Assembly: GCF_021018805.1 (NCBI RefSeq)
Contig: NC_086283.1
Location: forward strand, 16,644,162-16,708,161
Direction of reading: 5' to 3'
DNA length: 64,000 bases
Source of the DNA: Prinia subflava
Taxonomy: Eukaryota; Chordata; Aves; Passeriformes; Cisticolidae
Shown here: piece by piece, positions 26,801 to 37,481 of the stretch
Layout of the letters: every line of letters starts with the position of its first letter
Position numbering within the stretch: the stretch's first letter is position 1
Position numbers and translations under genes: made by a program
Notes under the pieces: model-generated
The model's input: only the letters and a program-made list of their open reading frames with translations
Database searches by the model: none
Told to the model about the DNA's origin: nothing

Positions 26801-28011
26801 TGTAGGTATTTTTACATGTTGTGTTCGCAGAATTGATGTAATGTTTAAAGGTGCAAAACATTTATGCTGCTTTAAATATGAGTGGAGCGTTCATTTAAGT
26901 GTGTTTACTTCATGGAAACTTGACTTAATCTTTCAGTGCTCTAAAACTTTTGGAACTTGAATGTCTTAAGCACTTGTTGACTGCAGACTATGTAAAGGCA
27001 AACTAACCCTTCCCAGGAGCTTGAGTACATGTTACAAGTTTGAAAGTGTATGGATTCATTATTTGTAGCTAAGCTAGCTGAGATGTTTTTTATTGTCAGT
27101 GTTAAAAAATTGTGTTCTGTGCGTTTATAGAAACAACATATGGAAACTTGAGGACTGAACTTTTCAAACAGGATTATGTATGATTATGTATGATTTATTA
27201 TTAAATGCAAGTTGCCTTCCTTACAGAGGCATCCTGATGGCGTCGCTTCTGTGTCATTTAAAGAAGCAACAGAAGCTGATCTATGCAAGGTGACTCTAAA
27301 TGGAAGGTGGTTTGGTGGCCGTCAGCTCAGTGCTGAAACATGGGATGGTGTAACGGATTATCAGGTAGCCTTTCATGGTTCTGTTTTATCAAATATGTCT
27401 TTCAAACAGTAAATCTGCTCGAATTGTAAGAATGCTTGGCATTCCTGTCCCCATGCTCTTCCCCTGCCCATGCCTGCATTATGTTGCTTCTCTTGAAAAG
27501 CTGTAGAATGTCTCCAAAAATCGTTCTCAATTATTCAGCTTAGAAAAAAATTAGAGGACCTCTTTAAGTACTGAAAGTGTCAGCTTAGAGGGCTAGCCAC
27601 TGGATGTATGGATCATTAGTTCAGTCAGCATTGAGATATTTCTGTAATGTAAATATTTGTTTAATTTTATCTGTGTAAATAGTCTTTTTGACAAGTATGA
27701 CTCCATAATGATGTGTATAAACACTTCTTTAACAGGTGGAGGAGACTGCAAGAGAAAGGGAAGAAAGGCTTAAGGTGTGGGAGTCATTTTTAGGGGATCC
27801 AGATGCAAAGGAGCAGCAAACTACATCTGATTCAAATTCTGCATCAAGTAGTGTTAAACTGCCTGAAGGGAAACAACTTCCAGAGGTTAATGACACCCCT
27901 AAGGAGGATGCAGCTCCTGAGAGGGCGAATAATGGTGAGGGTATCAATGAAGATGGAGCTCCATCCACAGACAGCAGCCTTGCAGGCAGTGATGGTGAAG
28001 CTGATACATAA
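17697..28011 (+). CDS. HTATSF1: HIV Tat-specific factor 1 / Cus2-like U2 snRNP factor (nine exons)
   Basis: Nuclear RNA-binding protein. From family knowledge it binds SF3B1 in U2 snRNP (yeast Cus2), couples transcription elongation with splicing, and acts in DNA double-strand-break repair. Nine exons join in frame to 450 aa. An acidic N-terminus carries the YEWDLEKKAWFPK motif (exon 1). RRM1 spans about residues 139-225. A basic KKKKK linker follows near 236. A second RRM of the U2AF-homology (UHM) type spans about 262-350, with the SF3B1-ligand-binding R-W-F signature at 340-342. Exon 9 encodes a 91-residue charged tail. Human HTATSF1 is 755 aa because of a long acidic repetitive tail; that tail is absent here, but the end is still Ser/Asp/Glu-rich. 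The frame is also open upstream of the ATG at 17697 through the CpG island. That ATG was chosen because it aligns with the human start. Confidence 0.95.
17874..21411 (+). other. HTATSF1 intron 1
   Basis: A 3.5-kb intron. Its start is still GC-rich; the rest is AT-rich with TTTA repeats near 20746-20764 and 20875-20888. An 11-bp perfect inverted repeat with a 3-nt loop lies at 19189-19213. No extra exon is seen. Confidence 0.85.
20746..20764. repeat. (TTTA)n microsatellite
   Basis: Four to five TTTA units within HTATSF1 intron 1. A second short TTTA run lies about 110 bp downstream. Confidence 0.8.
21412..21616 (+). CDS. HTATSF1: HTATSF1 coding exon 2
   Basis: Acceptor cttcag. Encodes residues 60-127 plus the first base of Gly128: an ITEDF start matching human, then a Ser/Thr/Lys-rich low-complexity linker before RRM1. 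Donor gtaagt, phase 1. Confidence 0.93.
21923..21970 (+). CDS. HTATSF1: HTATSF1 coding exon 3 (48 nt)
   Basis: A very short exon completing Gly128 and encoding WFHVEEDRNTNVYVT, the first strand of RRM1 (residues 129-143). Acceptor gtttag, donor gtaagt, phase 1. The residues match human HTATSF1 almost exactly. Confidence 0.92.
23121..23275 (+). CDS. HTATSF1: HTATSF1 coding exon 4
   Basis: Acceptor ttgcag. Completes Gly144 and encodes residues 145-195, the core of RRM1, including GDGLCCYLK as the RNP1-like strand. Donor gtcagt, phase 0; this donor is weak. Confidence 0.93.
24308..24471 (+). CDS. HTATSF1: HTATSF1 coding exon 5
   Basis: Acceptor caatag. Encodes residues 196-249 and two bases of Lys250: the last helix and strand of RRM1, then the lysine-rich linker that acts as a nuclear-localisation-type patch. 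The donor must be gtttgt at 24472, because only that join restores KQLDWRPE in the next exon. Confidence 0.9.
26065..26164 (+). CDS. HTATSF1: HTATSF1 coding exon 6
   Basis: Acceptor cattag. Completes Lys250 and encodes residues 251-283: QLDWRPE, a basic stretch, then the first UHM strand RIVIIRNMFHP. Donor gtagga, phase 0. Confidence 0.92.
26712..26801 (+). CDS. HTATSF1: HTATSF1 coding exon 7
   Basis: Acceptor ttgtag. Encodes residues 284-313, the acidic first helix of the UHM (EIREDL, ECEKFG) and strand 2. Donor gtaggt, phase 0. Confidence 0.92.
27227..27364 (+). CDS. HTATSF1: HTATSF1 coding exon 8
   Basis: Acceptor ttacag. Encodes residues 314-359, the second half of the UHM with the RWFGGR loop (340-345) that holds the ligand tryptophan of SF3B1 in UHM proteins. 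Donor gtagcc, phase 0. Confidence 0.92.
27736..28011 (+). CDS. HTATSF1: HTATSF1 coding exon 9 (terminal)
   Basis: Acceptor taacag. Encodes residues 360-450 and the TAA stop: a charged helix (EETAREREERLKVWESFL) conserved with human, then a disordered Ser/Glu/Asp tail ending S-D-G-E-A-D-T. It is about 300 residues shorter than the human tail. Confidence 0.92.
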   Translation: MEETAREREERLKVWESFLGDPDAKEQQTTSDSNSASSSVKLPEGKQLPEVNDTPKEDAAPERANNGEGINEDGAPSTDSSLAGSDGEADT

Positions 28012-28147
28012 CATCTTTAATACTTTATGAAAGCATGATTTTTAGGGTGATGTTTGAGTGTATCCTTTTCTTCAGGGTGACTGCAGACAATATTCATATG
28101 AATATAGATATATTAGAATGTCATAAACTATGTGCTTTGAAGTTTTC

Positions 28148-28153
28148 ATTAAA
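28148..28153 (+). terminator. HTATSF1: Candidate proximal HTATSF1 poly(A) signal (ATTAAA)
   Basis: A common variant poly(A) signal 137 nt after the stop codon, followed within about 35 nt by a GT-rich run. Confidence 0.5.
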
Positions 28154-28539
28154 GCAGTGTTTAATGAGGTTCTAAAAGTTTGTATTAATTGGCTGTTCAG
28201 GTAAAGTAACTCAAGTTGCCACGAATGCAGTAAAACTCATCAGGCTTCTTTTGTTCTAACTATGCTTGTCAGTGTTTCATCACGTGAGTGTGAAATATGT
28301 TCCAACCCTTATGTTTATGTAACTGTATGTAACTTACGTAATGCAAAGCTTTTACAAGATTTGTGGATTGTACTTTTAATTTTCCTGTAGCCCTTGGAAC
28401 TCAGTATTTCGATAATTCGTGTCCTGGTATGTTGGATCATTTTATGGAACAGATGCTGTGATCCATATAGGGTGAACGCATTGGGTATGTTGCTATGTAT
28501 TAGGTGGCAGATGATGAGTAGTATCAGGTCACAAGCTTA

Positions 28540-28545
28540 AATAAA
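28540..28545 (+). terminator. HTATSF1: Candidate distal HTATSF1 poly(A) signal (AATAAA)
   Basis: Canonical hexamer about 530 nt after the stop codon. Which signal is used cannot be told from sequence. Confidence 0.45.
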
Positions 28546-31500
28546 GTGGCAGACGGAGTTGCCATAGCAACCCTAAGGCAAACTGAGTGAAGAGAGGTTA
28601 TTAAATCACAGCATTCAGCAAATTAGTTGTTCCTTCCCCTGTTTAGATTTTCTGTTGATATTGGATAGAGACTGGAATTATGTCAAGGAGACTAGAAATG
28701 CATGAACACATGTATTCTAGGTGATAATAACATTGACTTTACACTCTCATGGTCTGTATGCAGTAGGTATCAAAATAGGCTTTTGATTTTTGTGGTGGCT
28801 TTGTTAGTTCTTGCTTTATATTAGAGTAAGTTTTTCCTTAACTTAGCATGATGAATGTGAGTTCTCCTCAACATTTTAGTTTAGCTGTGTGTGCTCGTCA
28901 CTGTGGGGAGGATCTTCCATGTTTCATAAAATTTAAATGCTTTTGGCAGCTCAAACTGCAGTTTGTTGTGCAAAAGTTAGAACACTTTAAAATATTCTTT
29001 CAAATAATGTTCTTATATGGAAAAAGCAAATGCTAGTCCTCTTCAAAATATTTCCAAAAACAAGGACTTAGAAGATATTCTAACTTTAAATATCTTAATA
29101 AGTGGCAGGCTTTCAAAAATAACTGGAGAGAGCTGTTTTGGGTATAGTCATTCTTAATTTAGAATTCCACTATTTTGATAAGTAAGGCTAGAAGAACATG
29201 GTTTTAGGCACTAAGCAAATAAAAATTCATAGCATGCTGTTCATATGGATGGTTACCAGTACACATTTGCGAGGAGGATCCTTTGAATTTTTTTTAATTC
29301 ATATTGGATTGCGAGAAACTATAGATGCCAATTCCTGATTTTCCATTATGAGGTAATCGGAATACTTTGAAAATGTTATCTTCAAACCTTGTGCTCTGAG
29401 ATTACCATAGAGATTTCTTGAATTCGATATGGTTGTCTAAGTTTATTTTGTTGGGATTTTTTAAATATATAGTTAATATGTGTGGGTGGCTATACCAAGA
29501 GCATCTAAGCTATCACTTGTGGTTGTAGATTACGTCTTTTGTGACAAAAATAACTGTCATATTTTTTATGTTAAAAGTCTGAGGGCTCATTATACGCTGA
29601 TAGGACAGATTTCCCATTTTGAGTTGCATTATAAAGAAGAGATGTAAAAAACATGCCAACCAAAATAAGTCCATTTTCTCATCTTTCCAAATGTGTGGAT
29701 TGTGTGTTTCAGCAATGCAGGTGTTTGAAGAGTTCAGGGAATCTGGAACACTGCCTTGTTAGTAGCTGCACGTAGTGGTATATTCAGATACATTTCTGGG
29801 TTGTGTTGGTTCTGCCTTAGTTATTTTTATTGGTAAGATGCACCACAGACCTGAGAGATCTGGAAGTGTTTGCATATGAGGAGTGTAGTTTAGTGTGGTG
29901 AGTTGCTTTCAGTGCTCCTTTTCTTCCTTCAGCTTCTAGACTCCAGTCTTTAGATCTCTTACTCTTGTGTTTTGTTTGCTCTTTTTTTTTTTAAGGAAGC
30001 CCAGTTGTGTTACACTACACAGTTAAATCACTTGTTTTACAGTGGAATTACAACTGATATAGGGAAACTTGTGTAATTTATATTCAAAATTTGTAAAGTT
30101 TTATCAAGCCTTATCATGGTATCAGACATGGAAAACAAGGTTAGTGTTAGTGATTGAAATAAGACTTTGAAAAATACGGAGTTGTTGTATATGCAGTAAA
30201 CCTTCCTCTCTCCAGCTGATGTGCAAATTTGACTGGCTTGCTGCAGAAGTAAAATATGCTCTTAGTCCTTTCACCTTCTCTTCTAGACTTCACACTAAAG
30301 TAGAGCACCAACAAAGACTGAGACCAAATGCTTTATTGGCTTTTCTATTAACTAGAATTCTTAAGAAATAAAAGCTCTTTTTCCATGCAAATATGTTGTT
30401 TTCAAATGTGGCATTATACTCAAACTTGTATTTTCTTTTTGTCTACCTCCATTTTCCCCGGTAAAATGTAAAAATATATTTTTATAAGCTGTTCATTGAG
30501 TTATTGAGGCATTTAGTAGTCCAAGGAGAGGTTGATGCAGCTGTGACTCTTTCCGGCAGATTTTCATTAAAACCAAATCCTTTAGATTTTTCCTTTTTGA
30601 AATTATTTATGAAATTATTTTGAATTTATGAATTTTTTATAAATCAGTCAGAACAGAAATCAAAAATTTTCACAGAACTTAAAATTTCTATTTTGAAGTA
30701 CGATTATGGAGCTCTTATAGTATAGAGCAGTAATGTTTAATAAGAAGTTTTAACAAATCTGAACAAGCTGAGTTGCTTTTTAAACTTGCATATTTTTCTT
30801 ACTAAACAGCATCATACACAAATTGGTAAGAAAATGTTAAAGGAATTACTTTATTTTTTCTTTAATTTAAAGTCTTCTCTAATTACTTTTCTTGCTCATT
30901 AGAAGTGACAAGAACAACCTTTTTGCACAAGTTTCTAAGGTTTTAGGTCCCATTCTAGTGTTCCAGTATACTGCATGTACCTCCATCCCTGTGCGTTTGG
31001 TGAGAGGTTCATTTTAAGAGAATCTGTCTCCTTTCCTCGGTGTATGATGAAAACAATAGCCAGCAACAGGCTGAAACAATCATTATTGGATATTATTATG
31101 GGTAGTTATTTTTACTCAGTTTTGAACTAGAGAAATAGTTGTTTCTACCAATCTCCCATGTAACAAAAACTATGCAAAGCCACTTAACTACAGAATGACA
31201 GAGTATTAATTGATCCTTCAGCATAATTTGGCAGAATCACTTTCCAAACCATCCAAAATAGTTGCTTCAGGATAAATTGGTAGTTTGCATTAGAATTAAA
31301 TGCTATTTCAGTGGTTTGCTGGGAAGGAATTTTTTTGGAGTTACAGGTATTCACCAGAGATGACGTGGCTGGAGGAGCATGGCCCAAGTAGACACCTGGA
31401 AACAAAAAGCCTCAAAATAAAAGGCTTTTTAGAAGGCTTTCTCTTTCTTCACAGGTTCTCGAATGTTCGTATACAAGTGTAAAGAGGGAATTAGTTTCAT

Positions 31501-33636
31501 TTTGCATCAAAATGTTTATCTGCTTCTCCAGGCTTTTAAAAAATTTTTAAATTTAATTTCAGTCCCTCGTACAGCTTAGGTTTTGTATAAGGATTGCAAT
31601 TCACTTAAAATCTTTAGTGTGTTAAATGCAGTGCATTTTAGCAAAAGCATGTCCTAGACATTATTCAGTTAAGGTTAACCTGTTAACAATTACAAATAAC
31701 TAGCTTAATTAGCTTAATTCACTTAGGAAAACTTGAAGGTGTTGGATACTTCATAGAAACCCAAACTTGCCTTTCATAAATATTCATACCCTGAATTCTT
31801 GAACCTAAACCAAACCAGATTTGTAAAAGAAAACCAAACCAAACACACGTTCCTATAGATTTTAATTTGATTTAAATTCTTGTTTTTATTTCTGCATTTG
31901 AGGAAACATACTGCAGTATGGTAAATGAATTCTGTGAGTTGTGTAATTGTGTTGATTTGATTTGTGTGTATTGTAGTGCTCATTATGGCTTGACGTTTTA
32001 CTGTCAGGATACTCTAAAAGTTCTGTAAAATATTTATAGAATTATGAAAACTTTTGCAGCAAACTGTTTTTTTGCTCATTCTGTAATTTGAAAGTATATT
32101 GTTAGATTAAACTTTTCAGTAAGTAGACTTGGAATTTTTTCTGACGGGATTTTCTCTCAATAAATTAATCATTTTCATTTATCCTTTAGAAAAGTAACAT
32201 TACAAAGCAAATGGTATTTGAATAATATCTAGCCTTGTGACAGCATCTGAGAATACCCTTTGTTTGTCTTCAATTTGTTTCTTAAAGGGGTTGTGTTTTA
32301 TACTGCCTTTTTAATAAACAAGCTCATGAACAGAACCAGTCTTTGCTGATTAGTTTTAAGATAATATATTTGTCTTTTTTCGTCAGTAAAAGATACCATA
32401 GCATTTGATGCACAGGAGCTTCAGTTTGTTGACCACATGTTAATGTACCAGAGCTTCCAGTTGGACTTAGCAGACAAGTTGCGGGAGCTAAGTGGGATAT
32501 GGTATTTGTTCCCTATTTTTGAGTTTGGTCTCAGCCTTCTTCCTGGCTTGTGCTGTTAATGGACCTGCATGGAGAGAAAAGGAGCAGGACAGATCACTGC
32601 AGACACCATAGTTAAAACTGAGATTGTGAAGATGTTTTTAATAAGGATTTTAAAGTAGAATTTTAATTTTTATTCTCAAAGTGTTTTTTTTAATTTTTTC
32701 AAAGCTTTGACACTTTGAATGCTTCAAAAGCACTGGAAATAAATTGCTTAATTGAAGAAGAATAGGGATTATAATCCCATTTTACCCTGTAGTTCCTTTT
32801 AGGAGCTTTAAACTGATACCATCTTAACCTGAGGAGAGCTTTAATTGTCAGCATGAGAGGAAGATCTCAAATAAGGTCTTGAAAACCATTAGCAGAGCAA
32901 ATTTCTGCCATATGAGGCAGTTTAGAAAAAAGAGTCAGAGCAGTGGAGATGTTGAGGGCTCTTGCCCTTCTGGTGGATTGGAATCCGGTCTGTCTCACAA
33001 TGAAAATGTGTTTACGCAAACAGTGTGTCAATAAAACACTAAGCACCATCACGGGGACTCTCCCAGCCTGGTAGTTAAGTTGTTCTGGGAAGGGCAGAGG
33101 GTGGATTCATACGTATTTAGGCAGAGGGAATTGGATTGTGCTCTCCAGCTTTCTGAGTGAGTAAACAAACTCTTAAGCTACTCTATAAAAAACATAATGT
33201 CACCAGTTTGGTTACTAGTTCCCCAGTGTGTTTTTTCCAGCTGAGACTGGCAAGTTTGACCCTGTTTTAGCATTTCTGGAATAGCTGCAATTTTCTAATT
33301 TTGATAAACTTGACACAAAAAACCCCCAAACTCTTTCCTGCTACAGCCCTTACAGAACAGAAATTATTTTTTTTTCTCTCCTGTAGTTATTGAAACAGAT
33401 CCAGCAAAGAAAAGTGAGAAAATTGATTATCCAGTTTATCTGGGTTGGAAACAGGTCATCTGTTTCTCATAGGTGCTTGTAGTTTCCAACTTAATTGTGA
33501 ACATTCTGTAACATGGCAGTAGGAAAAATCCTTTATCATCCTGGCCAATCCTTGGTTCTCTGCCACAACTTATCACCTTACTCCAAACTTTTCCAAAAAG
33601 TCCACAGTGTCTTCTTTATTGTGTACACACCGTCAT

Positions 33637-33690
33637 GAAAAAAAAAAAAAAAAGAAAAAAACCCACCAAACCAAACAAACCTAAACCTAC
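33637..33690. repeat. A-rich simple repeat
   Basis: A run of more than ten A residues followed by a degenerate (A)nCC pattern. No transposon body is recognisable next to it. Confidence 0.75.
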
Positions 33691-33699
33691 TTACAATCT

Positions 33700-36600
33700 T
33701 ATTTTCCTCATTCCTGAAACCTCCTAACCTGGTGGACTCGTTGGAGTGCATTTCATGCATTCTTAGCAGATAGGCTGAAGGAAACGCCTCGTTCTGCGCA
33801 GCTGGAGGCTAGAAAGTGTGGGGAGTTGATGAAGTGGCTTGTCTTCTGCTGCAGTCGCTGCAGTGCACTCCGAGCTGGCCGGGCCCGGGAGGGATCCTGA
33901 CCCACTGGACACAACATGAGTGTCTCACATCTGGAAAATATGACTGGTGTGACACTGCTGCTGACAGTGAGTTAAGGTAGGAGAATTCACTGACTTCCTC
34001 AAATGTTCCCTTATTTGAGGAATAGCTTGATGAGAGGGAATGCCTGCTTGTTAAATTGTGGTTTAATACTTGGGAAGTGGGATTTTTTTTGTTTTTAAAA
34101 CGGATTTGAGCTACATGAAATCAAGAATGAAGAGTTCCCTGTCGGATGCTCCAGAGGTGGGAAATCAGTACTGCTGGCAAGGGTGGGGAATGTGAAAAAC
34201 ATGGTAAAGTGTTAGTTCTTGTGGTGAGCTGTCAACAGCCACCACTCTTAAGCCTGTGTGGACCATGAGTCCTTGTCCACCTGAAGGAGAAACAACTTGG
34301 ATAAATACTTGCACTATCTTGCCGTTAGTAACCCATTCGAAGAGTAACGTGATATGGGCCGAGTCCATCTCACCCTGAGCTCCACTTCTACTCTGTTTTG
34401 GCAATGGTTTGTGGCAGACACAAGTTGGAAGGGTTCTGCCTTTTGCAGACTTTGTGCTGGATGATGGGAATAATAGGAAGTTCAGGTAATGAAGACTACA
34501 GAGCTCCCAATTTAGGTCCTGTCTCCTGGGGCATTAGAATCCTTATGCCCATATGATCACTGAGAGGACTGAGATGTCACCTAGGTTATACCCAGCCTTC
34601 CTTTGGCTGCTTGTTGGAAAGCGCAAGAGATTTTTAAGGGAAACAGTGGGGAAAAAAAGAGATATGTGGCCTTTTTTTTTTAAATATATGATTTTTCCAG
34701 CATTTTAACTGGTCACAATCACACAAGCTGCTGCATACAAATAAACAATGCTAAAGGAGCTCAGAATTAATACCAGGAGCTAGTTAGGCATGTTAATAAA
34801 GTGGTACAAAGACACAATGGCTTGTACTGAGTGAAGAATGGGAAAATAACACCTCTGGGCTGATGCTAATGCTTTTTAAATTGTATGTTGATGTGTAGTG
34901 CTGGAGCAGAGTAGGAAAGCTGTTTTGCTTCTTGCTGTTGACTTCTTGTCCCTTCTCAGGCCATCTGTTGCTCATTTCTTTGCCAAACTTTCACTCCTTG
35001 GGTTGGAATTTTGAATGGCAAGTGTTAGCCCCTGGCTGAGCAATGGTAAAGTTCCTTAACCCAAACTGTTAAGTGGGAGTGGGATGCTTTCTACAACAAA
35101 ATTGGTAAAAACCAATGTCTCTTCCTCTGCTCAAAGTCCTTCCAGTTGTGTGATTGGGTTGTGCTGGTTCCTACTTCCCCTACTGGGTCTTGCAAAGGTG
35201 CCTCTAAGTTGGGAGGAAGTGTTTCTTTGTGTAAGTTTTCCATGTCTGGGAAAGCTGGGTCAGTTTTAAAGTTGTGCAAGATTGTCTTCTGAATCAGATA
35301 GTGTGACCTTGCCGTCCTGTTCCCGCTGCTGTGTTTAGGTAAATCTAGGAGGATGGGGCAAAGCAATAGAAATTCTCAAATAAGGACTAAAGAGCTCTTG
35401 AGTTTGGACATGATTTGGCATTTGGTGACAGAAGATATGGGCTGCCTGAGCAAGTGACTGTGAGTCAGGGAGAACTGAACAGAGCACACGGTGCTGGGAG
35501 ATGGAGGTAACAAGCAAAACTAAACATGGAAGCAAATAATAAGCATGGACAAGAAGTTTGTAGGTGAAGGCTTAAGCACTGGAATGGGGATAGATGATGG
35601 CTTGACAACCTTAATCCTCATATTTCTTAGTATCTGGATACTTGTCTTACAGCCTGAGTAGTTTTTTTTCATGTGTAAGAAAATTCTGAGAAACCATTTG
35701 GAGGCAGTCTTCACTGGCACTTCAGAGTATCCTTTGAGACACAGATGAGTGCAATGTTTATTGAGAAGCTTCTGAGGATTGGGGAATGTACGACTAGGAA
35801 AGAAATCAGACAAATGTGTTGAACTGGGTTAAGCAGTGCTGTGTATTCCAGGGTTAGTTAGATGGAAACCTATCTAATGATTCATGAGGTTTTATGTGGC
35901 ACAACTGGCTGTTGGCCAAAGGTTGCCCTGATCTCTGAAAAATGACAGCCCTCCTTTTGCTACCAAGGTAAATCAATTATACTATGCAGTGTCATGAACT
36001 GACAATGAGACTGGAAAATTGAATAGAAACAGCAGGCACTTCACTGCACTTGCAGCCTGAGCCTTTCTAAATATGATTTTGATTAGAGTAGGAGCTCTGG
36101 CTGGGAACTTGCTCCCTTGTGGCCAGAAACCATACAAATGCATGAAAATGATGCTTCTCCAGGGCAAGCAGTGACATTCCTTGTCCTGCTCTTACCATAT
36201 CTGGCAGCAGAGATCTTTAAAGAGAACAAAAAGGAGTCTAACAGTCTTCTGTTGACTTACTGCAAACTATTTTAGTGTAGTTCCTGCCTTAAACCTGTAA
36301 ATTCTGGTTGACCCGCAGTGAGTTTCAACAGTCTTGCGCCAAAGTTTTAAGCAGATGGCAGACTCACCACATTCCTAGGTAAGTCGTTTCAAACAAGAGA
36401 AGGTTATTTCTTTTGTTGGTGGTGGTTTCTTTTGTTGTTGTTGTTTTGGGGTTTTTTTAACTTAAATTTGCCATGATTTGAATTTCCAGTAATTTAATCT
36501 GAATGTCTTTTTCTAACAGGTGAAGCAACTAAATTACTCTTAAAAGTCTTTTTGTTTTGGAGATCTGTGCTGACAGTGATTAAGGTACTTCAGATTCTAC

Positions 36601-37251
36601 CTTATCTAAAATTATTTTCAGCTCTAATGTCATATAGCGGGGTTTGGGTTTTTTGTTGCTTTTGTTTGGTTTTATTTCACTCTGTCATTATGGTTTTTGA
36701 ACAACACAAAAACCTAAATTGGACAAAGCATTTTGCTAAGTTAAGCCTGAACTTCATTCAGGGATAGTGCCACCTCTGAATTATTTTTTAAGTGTTTAGT
36801 TCTTCCAGAGGGCACCTTTGCACAGTACTAGGTCCTAAGCCCAGACTTAAATTCAGGGTGAGAAATGAAAGCTGGTGGGTAGATGTGCCCATTCTGCCCA
36901 AGTATTTAATTTTAGAAGAATCTAATAAGGAAATCAGTAAAGAAGAGGTGCGTGGAAAAAGCAGAAAAACAGAATCTAATCGTACCAGTAAATGGTTTTC
37001 TGGCCCCTACCATTTTTGGAAGGAAACTGGGCTCACCAGTCATAGGCACTTGAAGCTGAATATAGTCTCTTTGACCTGTCTGTTGGTTTTGTGGTTTGGG
37101 TTTTTTTCATTTTTTGTTTGATTGTTTGTTTTATTGTTTTTGTTTTTGGTGGGTTTGGGGGTATTTTGGTTTGGTTTGGTTTGGTTGGGAGGGGGTTGTT
37201 TTGGGGGGTTTTGTTTGTTTGTTGTTTTTTTGGTTGGGTTTTTTTTTTTAG
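33700..37251 (+). other. VGLL1: VGLL1 upstream region
   Basis: Must contain the promoter and at least one untranslated exon of VGLL1, because the start-codon exon is preceded by a splice acceptor at 37250-37251. The only GC-richer patch is 33785-33905, a candidate first exon or promoter. The region also has a TTG-rich stretch near 36412-36455 and ends in a G/T-only tract. No other exon is supported. Confidence 0.45.
37078..37249. repeat. G/T-only low-complexity tract with G-runs
   Basis: About 170 bases made almost only of T and G (GGTTT, TTTTG and G3-G6 runs), ending in a pure T run at the VGLL1 acceptor. It replaces the normal polypyrimidine tract and contains enough G-runs for possible G-quadruplexes on the coding strand. 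Confidence 0.88.
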
Positions 37252-37270
37252 GAACTGTTGATCATTGAAA

Positions 37271-37481
37271 ATGGATGAAACAAAGAAGCTTTCCCCAAAG
37301 TCAAGTAAAAGCAAAGAGCCTGTGAAAACAGAATGGGGATCCCAGAGTGTGGTGTTCACCTATTTCCAAGGAGACATTAACAGCATGGTAGATGAACATT
37401 TTTCTAGAGCACTCAGCAATGCCAAGAACCCCCAAGACCTGAGCACAAAGCACAGGGCTGAGACAGTTGTCCTGAAAAATG
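37271..37481 (+). CDS. VGLL1: VGLL1 coding exon 1 (TDU domain)
   Basis: The exon itself starts at 37252 after the AG at 37250-37251, with 19 nt of 5' UTR. Encodes residues 1-70 plus one base of Glu71, including the whole TDU domain. Donor gtgagc, phase 1. Confidence 0.94.

Larger units (their letters stand above)
21617..27735 (+). other. HTATSF1 introns 2-8
   Basis: Introns are 21617-21922, 21971-23120, 23276-24307, 24472-26064, 26165-26711, 26802-27226 and 27365-27735, all GT-AG. Several donors are weak: gtcagt after exon 4, gtttgt after exon 5 and gtagcc after exon 8. Open frames run from these exons into the introns. I see no RNA gene or mobile element inside them. Confidence 0.85.
28012..33700. 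other. HTATSF1 3' UTR and HTATSF1-VGLL1 intergenic region
   Basis: AT-rich DNA with no supported exon. ATTAAA at 28148-28153 and AATAAA at 28540-28545 are the nearest poly(A) signals after the HTATSF1 stop. Further AATAAA motifs near 30.4, 32.2 and 32.3 kb leave room for a longer 3' UTR. An A-rich simple repeat lies at 33637-33690. Confidence 0.55.
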
